64,000 nucleotides of DNA from Chitinivorax sp. B (GCF_005503445.1 NZ_SCOH01000001.1:1-64000), one strand, 5' to 3'; counted from the first letter of the stretch, positions 1 to 9,959 are shown. Program-made: numbers and translations. The notes: a model not told the origin generated them from the letters alone.

Positions 1-292
1 ACCGTCCGGCAACGGCGGAACTGGTACAGCCAGAGTAGGAGACAGGTCAACAGCAACATCATAGCGGGCACGCCAACAGGGGGCGGCACGGTAGCAGGAT
101 GGCAAGCAAGAAGCAAATTCAGGTAGTGGGCTCGCTTGGAAAGGTTGAGGTAATCTCCCAGGACCTGACAGTTAAATTATACGATGTTAATCGTAGTTTG
201 AGCCGATGTAAAAAATGGCACACATGTGTGTGCCATTTCATGATTGGAAAGTAATTCGGTGGCGAAGCCAAATTACCTATCTATAGTTTCAA
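1..292. other. Left-edge stretch without an assignable gene
   Basis: All three forward frames close within the first 126 bases and none gives a recognisable protein tail, so a gene ending just inside the left edge cannot be proved or excluded. The only clear structure is the hairpin at 213-238, described separately. Nothing else is visible before the stop codon of the minus-strand receptor gene. Confidence 0.4.
213..238. terminator. 26-bp hairpin downstream of the TonB receptor
   Basis: AAATGGCACACA (213-224) and TGTGTGCCATTT (227-238) form a perfect 12-bp stem with a two-base gap. It sits about 55 bases past the stop codon of the minus-strand receptor gene, where a terminator is expected. 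A-rich bases on the left and T-rich bases on the right give it tails in both directions, but there is no long U-tract, so it could instead be a transcript-stabilising hairpin. Confidence 0.5.
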
Positions 293-3109
293 TTAGAGAA
301 ACTTATATTCAAATCCCAGCTTCAACATCCGGCCTTGTGCATCTCGAATATCCTGAGGAACGATGCCACTACCTTCTTCTAGCATCTTACGCAGGTCCGC
401 TTCCGGCTTACGGTTGAACAAGTTCTTCACGTTAAAGTTGATTGTGAGGTTCTTGATGCCGCTATAGCTGAGGAAGTAATCAACGGTCAGGTAGCTGGCA
501 ATTTGACATTCGCTCTTGTTCCAGCGACGACTTGTACATCCTTCATCGCTGTAGGTGTCATCATCATAGTCCAGCTTCAGCATGGTGCCACTCTTGAAGT
601 TGAAGCGCAGGCCATTGGTGAAACCTTTATTTGATAGCGAGGTTGTCAGATCGCTGGTGTACTTCGAATATCCGTATCTGCCAGCAAGATTGTCACCATA
701 TCCACTTTTTACATCACTCCACGAATAGTACGAGCGGAGGTAAGTGGTATTCCAGTCATATTGGAAGCGACCAAAATCTCCAGCGGCAATTGCGCCACGA
801 ACATTAAAGTCAATACCATCAGTTTTGGTTTTGGATGTGTTGGTGAATTTCTGGTTACTACTACTCAATGAACCCGCTGTTACGCCATATTGGGCCTGTT
901 CTGCAGGGGTAAACGTACCATCATTTGCCAAGCTATCCCGTACAAGTACACCGGGCTCAAGGCTATTCTCATTCGCAAGTAATTCTGTGATGGATTTTCG
1001 ACCAATTTCATCTTTACGTTTAATGTTCCAGTAGTCAATCGAGGTGCTCAGACCACGGATTGGCTCGACAACCATACCCAACGAGAATGTGTTGCTGACT
1101 TCGGGTTTCAGGTCAGGGTTATTCTTCACTATGCTGGCGATACCACCTGAACATTCATTGGAAGTAATGATGTCAGCTCTGGCTTCCAGTGCTGTTTTAT
1201 TGGGGTCACCTGCAGGTAGCAAATTAGCCTGCGCTAGCAAGTTTTCCGCAAGTTGTTGAGCTGCCGGACATCGTTTGGGATCTGCAGTGCCATTGCTAAA
1301 GGCGAACTTGGTAGATGGTGCACTTTCTGTCAAATTCGGTGCACGGAAGCCCGATTCAAATGTGCCGCGGAACAGCAGCGATTTGCTGGGTTCATACCTT
1401 AAACCGAATTTCGGGGAGAAATGGGCATCGAAGCCTTTTGCTTTATCCAGTCGTCCGGCAACTTGTGCTTCCAGATTTTTTGCAACAGGGATACTCAATT
1501 CTGCAAAGATGGCGCCCATCGTTCTGGATGCATCTGTACTGCTTTGACCAACACCAACGACATCACCTGTTGCAAGGTTCTCTGTCGGTGTGATTTTGAA
1601 CGTTTCCTTCCTAATATCAAAGCCCGCGGCAACACCTAACGAACCAGTTGAAAGTTCTGCAATTGTTCCAGAGATTTTGCCATCGACGAATGTTTGACGG
1701 TTTTCGCCTTTGTATCCATATTGCGGGAAAAGTGTTCTTAGCACTTCAGCGCTATTTTGTTGACCGAGTTTGTAACCGTTGGGCTTGTTAAAGAAATCAG
1801 CTGGGAGTGTCGCTTGGGTGTAATCGCCAATCAGCTCTTTAAAGCCAGTTTCGCTAAATCTACCTCGTTCGGTGGAATCAGTTTCCGAGCCTAATATTCC
1901 AGCAGCAGATTCCCAATCATAACCAGCGGCAGAACCTTTCAGTCCAAATACAACACGATATGATTTGCTATCAACGTGTTGCTCTGCAGGGCCATCAACA
2001 AAGCGATAACGTAAATCCACCTCATCCCCAGTGGGGTTCAGTGGGTGTCCTGCCGGTAGGCCACGCTGAGTGAATGTTTTGGACTTATTGGTACGCGGGT
2101 CACCCCATACCGTTGGTGCGGAACCTGGTCCATAAGGCATGTAGGCCGAAATATAGTCTGTTTTGATTCGGGAGTAAGTGAGCTCGGAGAATCCCAACAG
2201 ATTGTCACTAAATTGAATTTTACCGGCAGCAAAGAAATTAGCACGCTCTGACTTAGGTACCGCTTCGAAGCGTGTGTATCGATCATAGGTGCACAGGCCT
2301 GCTGAATTGACGGATTCGCAGCCAGGTAAGGCTTGCAGATCTACGTTCCCCGGGTAGGAGAAAGTGGAAGGGGTGCCGAAGCCAGAGAATTTTTTTGTCA
2401 CGTTGCGGTTAACGTGATCAATTACATCTCGCCAGATGACGCTGTCTCGTTTATAAAAGTCAGCGTTAATCAGTAAGTTGTAGCGGTCATTGTTTAGATC
2501 GCCAATGCCACCGGTAAGGCTGGCAGAACTGGATTTGAAGCTACCGCTGGTATGGGATCTGCTGTGATCCGCTTTGATTTGGAAACCTTGATAATCTTTA
2601 CGGGTGATGATGTTGACGACACCGGCAACCGCATCGGATCCGTAGATTGCAGATGCCCCGCTTTTTAAGACTTCGATCCGTTCGATTGCATCCAATGGCA
2701 ATGCATCGAGGTTGGTGAATACTTCTGAGTAGTCTGCGAGGGCATAAGGTGCAACACGACGGAAGTTGAGTAACACTAGTGTTGACTGTTGCCCTAAGTT
2801 GCGGAATGACGCGCTTGAGGAGCCCGCTGCGAACGAGTTGCTACGGCCAATGTCCGACATGGAGCTGGTGCTGGTGGAGACGGATAAGGTCTCAAGCAGT
2901 TCTTTCACATTGGAGGCACCGGTTTTCGCAATGTCTTCACGTTTAACAACCTGGATCGGTGTCGCACCCTCTGCGGAGATCCGCTTGATATGACTACCGG
3001 TTACTTCGATGCGCTCAGTCTTTTTCGGTTGCTCGTCTGCAAAAGCGGGAGCTAGGCTGCTGACGACTCCTGCGGTCGCGAGCGCCATTGTGATGGGTTT
3101 CAGTCGCAT
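293..3109 (-). CDS. TonB-dependent outer membrane receptor
   Basis: A 938-residue outer membrane receptor that would import a large substrate using TonB energy. Residues 1-23 are a signal peptide ending in APAFA. A TonB-box-like stretch (ERIEVTG) follows, then a plug domain at roughly residues 40-180 with the usual RIEVLKSGASAIYGSDAVAG signature, then a 22-strand-type barrel ending LGFEYKFL. I place the start at the ATG at 3109, preceded by GAGAGAG. The open frame continues upstream to 3388, but that part has no signal peptide and reads as non-coding. The plug has LNFRRV where most relatives have LNGRRV. No Fur box is visible upstream, and no transporter or regulator gene is adjacent, so the substrate is unknown; the family includes receptors for siderophores, sugars and peptides. 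Confidence 0.9.
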   Translation of the reverse strand: MRLKPITMALATAGVVSSLAPAFADEQPKKTERIEVTGSHIKRISAEGATPIQVVKREDIAKTGASNVKELLETLSVSTSTSSMSDIGRSNSFAAGSSSASFRNLGQQSTLVLLNFRRVAPYALADYSEVFTNLDALPLDAIERIEVLKSGASAIYGSDAVAGVVNIITRKDYQGFQIKADHSRSHTSGSFKSSSASLTGGIGDLNNDRYNLLINADFYKRDSVIWRDVIDHVNRNVTKKFSGFGTPSTFSYPGNVDLQALPGCESVNSAGLCTYDRYTRFEAVPKSERANFFAAGKIQFSDNLLGFSELTYSRIKTDYISAYMPYGPGSAPTVWGDPRTNKSKTFTQRGLPAGHPLNPTGDEVDLRYRFVDGPAEQHVDSKSYRVVFGLKGSAAGYDWESAAGILGSETDSTERGRFSETGFKELIGDYTQATLPADFFNKPNGYKLGQQNSAEVLRTLFPQYGYKGENRQTFVDGKISGTIAELSTGSLGVAAGFDIRKETFKITPTENLATGDVVGVGQSSTDASRTMGAIFAELSIPVAKNLEAQVAGRLDKAKGFDAHFSPKFGLRYEPSKSLLFRGTFESGFRAPNLTESAPSTKFAFSNGTADPKRCPAAQQLAENLLAQANLLPAGDPNKTALEARADIITSNECSGGIASIVKNNPDLKPEVSNTFSLGMVVEPIRGLSTSIDYWNIKRKDEIGRKSITELLANENSLEPGVLVRDSLANDGTFTPAEQAQYGVTAGSLSSSNQKFTNTSKTKTDGIDFNVRGAIAAGDFGRFQYDWNTTYLRSYYSWSDVKSGYGDNLAGRYGYSKYTSDLTTSLSNKGFTNGLRFNFKSGTMLKLDYDDDTYSDEGCTSRRWNKSECQIASYLTVDYFLSYSGIKNLTINFNVKNLFNRKPEADLRKMLEEGSGIVPQDIRDAQGRMLKLGFEYKFL

Positions 3110-3493
3110 ACTTACACTCTCTCTTGACTCTGTTTTGACTGGCCTGAAGGCCTTGATTTGGCAAAAGATCGAGAGTAAGCCATGCATTAAATGGCACTGA
3201 AAATGCCCTAACGCAAATTGATTTTGATATTGTTGACCAACGAAGCAATACAGCGTGGCGTAATTGTGGTCATGACCGAATGGCATTGAATGCCGTTTTC
3301 CGAATGTATTCGGTTTTTTATCGGTGAAGCCCGCAATACCTGCATTGGGTACTGCTGTTGATTCGTCTCTCGATCCCTGCTGGGTCAAAGGCTAACATAA
3401 GTGTTTCAGAATGTAAAAAACCAATAATAGGAAATACGTATTGACAGGATTTGAGGATGGAGTTGTTCTGGCAAGTTGCTGATTTTTAATTAT
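3110..3493. other. Intergenic region upstream of the receptor
   Basis: This 384-base stretch should hold the receptor promoter and leader on the minus strand. Two short hairpins are visible: GGCATT/AATGCC around 3283-3295 and CCGAAT/ATTCGG at 3300-3313, the latter followed by six T on the plus strand. I see no strong -35/-10 pair and no Fur box. Confidence 0.4.
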
Positions 3494-3694
3494 TTAAATT
3501 TCTTTGTTGCTTTGGCTGTTTTCCTTTTGTGCTCGTCGCTGACGGCGTGCGCTTCCGGTAGCAAGCCAGAGCAATATGCTGGTGACGAATACGCCCAGAA
3601 ACAGGAATTTGAACAATCCATCGACCCAATTGCTGCTGGCGACAGAAAACATGAGGGCGACATAAAGCCAGCCGATGATGAGGATATAGCGCAT
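3494..3694 (-). CDS. Small two-helix membrane protein
   Basis: A 66-residue protein with two predicted membrane helices (about residues 3-20 and 27-45) and a basic, polar tail of RRQRRAQK type. Short inner-membrane proteins of this shape, starting MRYxLIIGWLYV, occur as conserved hypotheticals in related bacteria as far as I recall. It lies 39 bases after the PhnD-like gene on the same strand, separated by the GC-rich hairpin at 3703-3722, so it may be the last gene of that transcript. The Shine-Dalgarno is weak. Function unknown. An antisense frame on the plus strand covers the same bases; I prefer this one for its hydrophobic layout and position. Confidence 0.65.
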   Translation of the reverse strand: MRYILIIGWLYVALMFSVASSNWVDGLFKFLFLGVFVTSILLWLATGSARRQRRAQKENSQSNKEI

Positions 3695-3702
3695 AGGAAG
3701 AT

Positions 3703-3722
3703 GCCGCGCCTTGCGGCGCGGC
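3703..3722. other. GC-rich intercistronic hairpin
   Basis: GCCGCGCC (3703-3710) and GGCGCGGC (3715-3722) form a perfect 8-bp stem around TTGC, directly between the PhnD-like gene and the small membrane protein gene. No U-tract follows on the minus strand, so an mRNA-stability or translation-damping role is more likely than full termination. Confidence 0.5.
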
Positions 3723-3733
3723 CAATGGATAGC

Positions 3734-4714
3734 TTAGTTCTTTTCCTTGACTTCGAGCATTCGAGTGATGCGCCCGAATTTCTTTGAAATTTCTTCGTAG
3801 CGTGCTGTTTTTTCCGACGCCGGGACGGATTCATCCAACATCAGTTTTTGGTGCTCCTGGAACATCTGCAGGTCAGCAATGCGCATTAGTTGTGAATTGG
3901 TTGACGATTTGAAGCCAGACAAATCACGGATATTCAGCAATACCTTACGCTGTTCGCCACCACCCTTGCCATAGCTGAAGAAGAACTGCTTGATTTTGTT
4001 CTTGGCGGCGGGCTGCAGGTCATTGCGGTAGAGCATTGGATCGTTGGGGATCAGGTCCGATTCCCAGATGGTGCGGATATTCTTGTATTTGTCGGCAAAT
4101 TCGGTCTTGAAGCTATCCATGTCTTCGGTATTGCTGGTGGCTGCGTCCAGTTTGCCATCTGCCACTGCCATGAAGTTCTTCTGGTGGTTTTGATAGACGA
4201 TGGATTTGAAGTGTTTGGCTGGGTCGATGTTGTTCCGCGAAAACACGTAGTAGCTAGGAATCAGGTTGCCGGACGTGGATTTGGGATCGCCATGGCCAAA
4301 CGAATATTTCTTGCCGTTGGCTAACAGGTCTTCCAGCGATTTGATCGGGCTGTTCTGCTGGGTGATGATCAATGAGCGATAGCCCAGTGAGCCATCGGCT
4401 TTGACCACTTGGGCAAATACAGCGGCATTGGCCACGCTGACGGCGTCAATGGCAACTTTGTTTGATAGCCAGGCGATCTGGATCTTGTTGTCCTTCATGC
4501 CTTGTACGATGTCGTTGTAGTTGGTGGATGCAACCAGATTCACCTTCATACCCAGTGTTTTTTCCAGCTCGGCAGCCAGTGGTCGCCAGTTGTCGGTGGT
4601 TTCCTGTACGGTGGTGGGTGCGATCAGGCCCAGGGTGATTTCCTCTGCATTGGCGATGCCAGAGCTGATCAGCGTGGCAGCCAATGTGGCGAGGGCTGTT
4701 TGGAATGGCTTCAT
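3734..4714 (-). CDS. PhnD-like phosphate/phosphonate substrate-binding protein
   Basis: A 326-residue periplasmic binding protein of the PhnD type, which captures phosphonate, phosphite or related ligands for an ABC importer. A signal peptide spans about residues 1-23 (ends GIANA), followed by the family start EEITLGLIAPTT and motifs such as YNDIVQGMKDNKIQIAWL and the SFGHGDPKSTSG loop that lines the ligand site. The start at 4714 is preceded by GGGAGATGAAG. No permease or ATPase gene lies nearby, so it must work with a distant transporter or act as an orphan receptor. It sits after the exported phosphatase at 4841-6124 on the same strand, which suggests a joint role in scavenging organic phosphorus compounds; that link is inference. 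Confidence 0.85.
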   Translation of the reverse strand: MKPFQTALATLAATLISSGIANAEEITLGLIAPTTVQETTDNWRPLAAELEKTLGMKVNLVASTNYNDIVQGMKDNKIQIAWLSNKVAIDAVSVANAAVFAQVVKADGSLGYRSLIITQQNSPIKSLEDLLANGKKYSFGHGDPKSTSGNLIPSYYVFSRNNIDPAKHFKSIVYQNHQKNFMAVADGKLDAATSNTEDMDSFKTEFADKYKNIRTIWESDLIPNDPMLYRNDLQPAAKNKIKQFFFSYGKGGGEQRKVLLNIRDLSGFKSSTNSQLMRIADLQMFQEHQKLMLDESVPASEKTARYEEISKKFGRITRMLEVKEKN

Positions 4715-4796
4715 GACTTCATCTCCCAACTTCATTATGGTCAGCGTATTACCAGCGGGTTTGGTGGAGAGCCCTGCTGGCATGATGCCGGCTGCA

Positions 4797-4839
4797 GGCC
4801 ATCATCAGGATCGCTGTGATGGCCTGTCACCCGACAGGC
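4797..4839. other. Two overlapping, mutually exclusive hairpins
   Basis: GGCCATCA (4797-4804) pairs with TGATGGCC (4817-4824), and GCCTGTC (4822-4828) pairs with GACAGGC (4833-4839). The two stems share bases 4822-4824, so they compete. They lie immediately after the stop codon of the phosphatase gene and before the PhnD-like gene. This could tune read-through between the two genes. Neither stem is followed by a convincing U-tract. Confidence 0.4.
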
Positions 4840-4840
4840 A

Positions 4841-6124
4841 TTACCCAAGCAGTTTCTTTTCTGTTTTGCCCAGCTTGAGTGTCATTTCCTCCGGAATCCA
4901 TTGCCCGGTGCGTTCATCCCGCCCTTGCATCACATACCGTGCATTGGGTTTGCCAAGGCTTTCTGCGGCTTGGCTGCATAAGGTACCGATTTTACCCTTC
5001 TTCAGGCGATTGACGATGACCCCGAGTTGCGTATCCGGGAAGTCACGTAGCATATCGTAATCCCCATCGCTATCGCCAAAAACCATTAGTGGGCCATAGC
5101 CTTTTTTGGTGACAAGTTCACGTTTGATCAATTCGGTTTTGCCTGGTCCCCAGTTCAGCGGCCAGCCTGCTTTGTATGCGTTCTTGAATACACCATCTGC
5201 GGTGGTTTCCAGACGTAAGCCCAGAATCTGCTTGGGGTCCAAACCATAACCATATTTGGGGAGGGTCGCAAAGACACGCACGACATCTTCCAGTGAGGCG
5301 GTACTGACATAGACATCGATGCCATTTGCCTGCAGCACATGCATCAGGTTGGCGATTTCGGGTGTCAGTCGCAGACCGTGGGTGTGTGCGGTGTTGACAA
5401 TACCGGCCTTGCCAGATCGCGAAGCCGGGCTGGTGTATTTGACTTTGCGGATGGCATCCCCCAGGCCATTGTCGTTCGAGGCTTCAGCTAGGGTGGCGAC
5501 TTCTTTTACCGCCATATTGGCGAAGAAGTAGATCACCCATGGGTAGCCAATATTGGGACCATGGGTATCGTTGATTGCTTCATACATGAAGTACAGTTTG
5601 GCGCGGAAATCGGCAAATACATCGCTATCCTGAACTTCCTCCAGGCTTTGTGAGCCTGCCATACCCTTGTAGCGCTGGTGGATTTCTGAGTAATCGTCAA
5701 TCAAGTCGCTACTGATGGAATCAAGCGAGACAAGTTGGCCGTCCGTATTTTTGTAATCAGCTGAGAAGTTACCGGCCGGAACCCCTTGCTTGACGATGGC
5801 TGCGAACTCGGCCGGGGTCAGGCGGAAAGCCAGGTGGTTGATCTGGTACATCAGCAATGCTTCTTCGGTATCGTGCATGATCGAGGTGTTGTCCCAGTCA
5901 AAGACAACATAGGGCCGCTTGTCAGCACGGTAGCGTTTTCCGGATTGACCAAACTGTTCGATCACCTGTGCAACGCGGCGATGGGTATTGGGAGCCCATT
6001 TGCCGGTATCCAGCATGACCTGTCCACGATGCTTGTGATGATGCTGGCTGGCAGTAGCTTGTTGCCCGAACACGGCAAGTGCAGTACCAGCGGCCAGTGA
6101 TGTCATGAATCCTCGACGTTGCAT
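4841..6124 (-). CDS. Exported HAD-superfamily phosphatase
   Basis: A 427-residue phosphatase of the haloacid dehalogenase superfamily. The N-terminus QRRGFMTSLAAG is a good twin-arginine export signal, with cleavage near residue 25. HAD motif I is FDWDNTS with the nucleophile Asp76 and acid/base Asp78; the C-terminal motif FGDSDGDYDML supplies the metal-binding aspartates. Secreted phosphorylcholine phosphatases of pseudomonads share this layout, so such a substrate is plausible, but the protein is longer than those and the substrate is not proven. The ATG at 6124 has GAGGAAAG in front of it. A PhnD-like binding protein gene follows 126 bases downstream on the same strand. Confidence 0.8.
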   Translation of the reverse strand: MQRRGFMTSLAAGTALAVFGQQATASQHHHKHRGQVMLDTGKWAPNTHRRVAQVIEQFGQSGKRYRADKRPYVVFDWDNTSIMHDTEEALLMYQINHLAFRLTPAEFAAIVKQGVPAGNFSADYKNTDGQLVSLDSISSDLIDDYSEIHQRYKGMAGSQSLEEVQDSDVFADFRAKLYFMYEAINDTHGPNIGYPWVIYFFANMAVKEVATLAEASNDNGLGDAIRKVKYTSPASRSGKAGIVNTAHTHGLRLTPEIANLMHVLQANGIDVYVSTASLEDVVRVFATLPKYGYGLDPKQILGLRLETTADGVFKNAYKAGWPLNWGPGKTELIKRELVTKKGYGPLMVFGDSDGDYDMLRDFPDTQLGVIVNRLKKGKIGTLCSQAAESLGKPNARYVMQGRDERTGQWIPEEMTLKLGKTEKKLLG

Positions 6125-6793
6125 GCTCTTTCCTCATGGGTTGACGCGGCCGAATCGGCTTCGCGTGGAATGGGCGTATTGCTGAGTACTTGTAAGTGAT
6201 CCTTATCGATCAGTTGCAAGCACGACAGTCGCGCCTTGCAGTTGATCGAACGAGCCATGATAGAGCGTTTTTCAGGTGTTTTGAATCATCGTTTTGTAAT
6301 GAAATGATGCTGAAAAGTTGTTTTTCGAAAACCTTTATACATTTGATATTTGTTATGTATTTTGGAGGTCTTTGTGCCGCAAGGGCTTCGAGCTATATCG
6401 ATGATATGACGAGTGAGATTTGGATTTGACGATAAATTGGCATCGGCATAGCTTTGCTCAATATATTTGATTGTGATGATGGCAGTTCGACGGGTTTCAA
6501 GCTGGATGCGGTCTGAATGAATGGCACCATCCGGATTTCCCCTCTCGGTGAATTCCTTTGTTGCAGGTGCGAAAAGATTCTTGTAAAACTGCTATGTCAA
6601 CATAACTTAGGCTCCACCAATTGGGCTAAAGGTGGTTCAATACCTAGGTGTATACCACCGTTATCGACAGCGGTCTCCCAGCCTTTGCAGGTGTCACCTG
6701 GTCAGTGTGCAATGCCTGATCGATACCTTGCCGGGGCTGGACTCAGCAGGTTTGAAGTTGCAATGCAGCAATCATCCGGAAGGGGGACGTCGC
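6125..6793. other. Intergenic region between the phosphatase gene and phaC
   Basis: This 670-base stretch separates two divergently transcribed genes and must hold both promoters. The open frames in it have poor codon patterns and no recognisable product. Near the phaC side there is a possible -35/-10 pair TTGTAA...TAACTT around 6572-6610, which is weak, and a short palindrome TGC-AAT-GCA at 6759-6767 just before the phaC ribosome site. Confidence 0.4.
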
Positions 6794-8545
6794 GTGGCAG
6801 TAGAAAACAACGGTGTAGTACTCGATAAATTGTTCGAGTCGATTACCGAATCCAACAAGCAATGGTTTGAACAGTTTGTTAAACCACTTGCCCCGGTACA
6901 ATCTGAAACAACCGAGCAGTTCGTGCCCAGCCTGATCAACAGCCTGATGCAGAACACTTCCCATCTTGTCGAAAAGCAAGGCGAGTTCTACAAGCAGCAG
7001 ATGGGTTTGTGGATGAGCATGCTGGGTGCGCATCGTGGCGAGGATCGACGTACGGTGGCTCGACCGGATAGTACCGATCGCCGTTTCAATGCACCTGAAT
7101 GGCAGCAATATCCACTGTTCGATTACATCAAACAGTATTATTTGCTCACGGGTAAATGGCTGACTGAACTGATCGAAGGCGCTGAGCTGGACGAGGAGGC
7201 AAAGGAAAAGGCATTGTTTTTCACGCGTCAGTATGTAGACGCAATGAGTCCAACCAATTTTCCGCTGACCAACCCCGAGGTGCTTAAGCTGGCGGTGGAA
7301 ACCAATGGACAGAGTTTGGCTGCAGGCTTAAAGAACCTGGCAGAAGATATTGAAAAAGGCCATATCTCGATGACTGATGAGTCGTTGTTCGAGGTGGGTC
7401 GCAATATTGCTGTTACTCCAGGTGAGGTTGTATTTGAAAACGAATTGCTGCAACTGATTCAATACGCACCCACCCAAGCCAAGGTGTACGAGCGACCGTT
7501 GCTGGTGGTGCCACCGTGCGTCAACAAGTATTACCTGATGGATTTGCAGCCAGATAACTCTTATGTTCGTTACATGGTTGAGCGTGGCTACAACACTTTC
7601 TTGATCTCGTGGAAGAACACGACGCCGGCTGAAGGCCACCTGACCTGGGATGACTATATCGAGAAGGGTATTTTTGCGGCTACCAAAGTAGTCCAGTCTG
7701 TTGGTAAGGCTGACAAGATCAATGTGCTTGGTTTTTGTGTCGGCGGGGCAATTCTTGCCACTGCGTTGGCTGTAGCCAAGGTACGTGGTGATGATTGGTT
7801 TGAGTCTGCCACGTTGATGACTGTGATGGTGGACCATAGTGAGCCGGGCGAAATCAAGAATTTCATTGATGAAGCACTGGTACGTCGTCGCGAAGCCAAA
7901 ATGGCAGAAGGTGGCGTGATCAGTGGCAAGGAGATTGCACGTACCTTCTCGTCGTTGCGTGCCAATGACCTGGTCTGGAACTACGTCGTCAACAACTACC
8001 TCAAAGGGAAGACACCACCGGCATTCGATCTGTTGTACTGGAACAACGACTCAGCCAACTTGCCGCTGCCGATGCACACTTTCTTTCTGCGTAATATGTA
8101 CCTCGAAAATGCCTTGGTGAAGCCTGGCATGACCGAGTTATGTGGTGTCAAGATCGATATGAAACAAGTGACCTTGCCGGTCTATAACTTTGCGGCACGA
8201 GAAGATCATATTGTGCCGTGGAAGACCGCATATCTCACCAATACATTGCTAAGTGGGCCGGTGCGATTTGTATTGGGGGCTTCGGGGCACATTGCAGGGT
8301 CGATCAACCCTGTTAAATTGGGCAAGCGCAATTACTGGGTAAATGTGGATTTGAATCAATCTGCAGATGATTGGCTGACCCGTGCGGAATCGAAACCCGG
8401 TAGTTGGTGGGCTGATTGGGATGATTGGTTGGCCCCGCAATCCGGCAAGCTGGTCGCAGCACCCAAAGTGCTGGGGAATCGTCAGTACAGGCCACTTGAG
8501 CCAGCGCCAGGGCGTTACGTCAAAGAGCGTGCTGTGAAGGTATGA
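6794..8545 (+). CDS. phaC: Class I poly(3-hydroxyalkanoate) synthase
   Basis: PHA synthase joins 3-hydroxyacyl-CoA units, mainly (R)-3-hydroxybutyryl-CoA, into polyester at the granule surface. The 583-residue length matches class I enzymes. An N-terminal PhaC_N domain is followed by an alpha/beta hydrolase core. The lipase-like box GFCVGG carries the catalytic Cys315; Asp471 in REDHIVPW and His499 in GASGHIAG complete the triad at the spacing of the Cupriavidus enzyme. I choose the GTG at 6794, which has GGAAGGGGGA upstream; the open frame extends to 6632 but that part is Cys/Arg-rich and unlike the family. phaA follows after a 232-base gap that probably has its own promoter. No phaB reductase gene is in the window. 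Confidence 0.95.
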   Translation: MAVENNGVVLDKLFESITESNKQWFEQFVKPLAPVQSETTEQFVPSLINSLMQNTSHLVEKQGEFYKQQMGLWMSMLGAHRGEDRRTVARPDSTDRRFNAPEWQQYPLFDYIKQYYLLTGKWLTELIEGAELDEEAKEKALFFTRQYVDAMSPTNFPLTNPEVLKLAVETNGQSLAAGLKNLAEDIEKGHISMTDESLFEVGRNIAVTPGEVVFENELLQLIQYAPTQAKVYERPLLVVPPCVNKYYLMDLQPDNSYVRYMVERGYNTFLISWKNTTPAEGHLTWDDYIEKGIFAATKVVQSVGKADKINVLGFCVGGAILATALAVAKVRGDDWFESATLMTVMVDHSEPGEIKNFIDEALVRRREAKMAEGGVISGKEIARTFSSLRANDLVWNYVVNNYLKGKTPPAFDLLYWNNDSANLPLPMHTFFLRNMYLENALVKPGMTELCGVKIDMKQVTLPVYNFAAREDHIVPWKTAYLTNTLLSGPVRFVLGASGHIAGSINPVKLGKRNYWVNVDLNQSADDWLTRAESKPGSWWADWDDWLAPQSGKLVAAPKVLGNRQYRPLEPAPGRYVKERAVKV

Positions 8546-8685
8546 AACGAGAGGGGATGGGTGTGAAAGTGGGTTCATATTGCAATCAACTGCTGGTAGG
8601 CGATGTACCGGTTTGAGCTGCAGATCGTCGCTGTTCGTGCTGCACAATCCGGTTCATCCGCTACTGAACAGGTATCATCCACCCA

Positions 8686-8714
8686 TTGCCGTTACATTTC
8701 TACGGCGGTATCAA
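8686..8714 (+). promoter_or_regulatory. Possible phaA promoter
   Basis: TTGCCG (8686-8691) and TATCAA (8709-8714) are separated by exactly 17 bases in the gap between phaC and phaA. Both hexamers match the sigma-70 consensus at four of six positions, so the site is plausible but unproven. It would give phaA transcription independent of phaC. Confidence 0.35.
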
Positions 8715-8777
8715 TAACCCAAAGCGCCTGACGGGAGCATGGTCGGGCGTCAAATTCAATCTTTGGAGAGACTTACC

Positions 8778-9959
8778 ATGAATGAAGTCGTGATCGTAGC
8801 AGCAGGCCGTACCGCGATTGGTTCCTTTGGTGGCGGCTTGGCAGGTATCAGCGCCCCGGAACTTGGCGCCAGAGTCATCAAAGTCCTGTTGGAAAAAACT
8901 GGGATCGCATCAGATCAAGTCAGCGAAGTCATCATGGGCAATGTACTCACAGCAGGATTGGGTCAAAACCCGGCGCGCCAGGCATTGATCAAAGCAGGTT
9001 TGCCGGTGCATGTTCCTGGCCTGACGGTCAATCAGGTGTGTGGCTCCGGATTGAAAACCACTCACCTGGCGGCACAGGCGATTGCGTTGGGAGACAGCGA
9101 CATCGTGATTGCCGGTGGTCAGGAAAACATGTCTGCTGCCCCACACTTATTGCAGAACAGCCGTAACGGTATCCGTATGGGCAATGGCACCCTGGTGGAC
9201 AGCATGGTCTACGATGGCCTGACTGATGTCTACAACCAATATCACATGGGGGTGACCGCAGAGAATATCGCAACCAAGTATGGTATTTCCCGCAGCGAAC
9301 AAGATGAATTTTCGTTGGCTTCGCAACAAAAAGCCGAAGCCGCACAAAAGGCTGGTCGCTTTACTGATGAAATCATTGGTGTGGAAATCCCGCAACGCAA
9401 AGGTGACCCCATTCTGTTCAATCAAGATGAATACATCAAGGCAGGTAGCACGATGGAAGCACTTGCAAAACTGAAGCCTGCTTTCAATAAGGAAGGGACC
9501 GTCACAGCGGGGAATGCTTCTGGTATCAATGATGGTGCATCGGCCGTGATCATGATGTCTGCCAAGAAAGCGGCTGAGTTGGGGTTGAAACCATTGGCTT
9601 ACATCAAAGCGTATGCATCAGCCGGCGTGGAGCCTTCGGTCATGGGTATGGGGCCGGTGCCGGCTACGCAGCGCACCTTGGCACGTGCAGGCTGGAGTCT
9701 GGATCAGCTTGACCTGATCGAAGCCAATGAAGCCTTTGCGGCCCAGGCTTTGGGCGTATCGCGTGAGCTGAAATGGGACATGAGTCGCGTCAACGTCAAT
9801 GGTGGTGCAATTGCGCTAGGTCATCCGATTGGTGCATCCGGTAACCGGATTCTGGTAACGCTGATTCACGAAATGATTCGCCGTGACGTGAAAAAAGGTT
9901 TGGCTACGCTGTGTATTGGCGGTGGTATGGGCGTTGCGTTGGCAATCGAACGTCGTTGA
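8778..9959 (+). CDS. phaA: Acetyl-CoA C-acetyltransferase (beta-ketothiolase)
   Basis: A biosynthetic thiolase that condenses two acetyl-CoA into acetoacetyl-CoA, the first step toward PHB. At 393 residues it has the standard family length. The acyl-accepting Cys88 lies in [10 protein letters not shown], the catalytic His349 in GHPIGASG, and the proton-transfer Cys379 in CIGGGMG. The ATG at 8778 is preceded by GGAGAG at 8765-8770; an upstream in-frame start at 8739 has no such site. It is the second PHB gene after phaC and ends just before a strong bidirectional terminator. The same fold serves degradative thiolases (AtoB), so the symbol rests on the phaC neighbour. Confidence 0.93.
   Translation: MNEVVIVAAGRTAIGSFGGGLAGISAPELGARVIKVLLEKTGIASDQVSEVIMGNVLTAGLGQNPARQALIKAGLPVHVPGLTVNQVCGSGLKTTHLAAQAIALGDSDIVIAGGQENMSAAPHLLQNSRNGIRMGNGTLVDSMVYDGLTDVYNQYHMGVTAENIATKYGISRSEQDEFSLASQQKAEAAQKAGRFTDEIIGVEIPQRKGDPILFNQDEYIKAGSTMEALAKLKPAFNKEGTVTAGNASGINDGASAVIMMSAKKAAELGLKPLAYIKAYASAGVEPSVMGMGPVPATQRTLARAGWSLDQLDLIEANEAFAAQALGVSRELKWDMSRVNVNGGAIALGHPIGASGNRILVTLIHEMIRRDVKKGLATLCIGGGMGVALAIERR

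Noticed and set aside
3300-3319. Terminator-like CCGAAT/ATTCGG with six T on the plus strand
   Set aside because: No plus-strand gene lies upstream, and the stem is only six pairs.
3110-3388. N-terminal extension of the TonB receptor reading frame
   Set aside because: The 93 extra residues have no signal peptide and poor composition; a proper signal peptide with a ribosome site begins at 3109.
3476-3787. Plus-strand frame with a lipoprotein-like start (LTAC)
   Set aside because: It needs a TTG start, is antisense to the PhnD-like gene end and to a more convincing small membrane protein, and its second half is low in coding character.
6196-6429. Open frame of 77 codons between the phosphatase gene and phaC
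   Set aside because: No recognisable product, unusual composition and no context; likely chance in a divergent promoter region.
6632-6793. Longer phaC start at 6632
   Set aside because: The extra residues are rich in Cys and Arg and unlike any PHA synthase; the GTG at 6794 has a strong ribosome site and gives the usual length.
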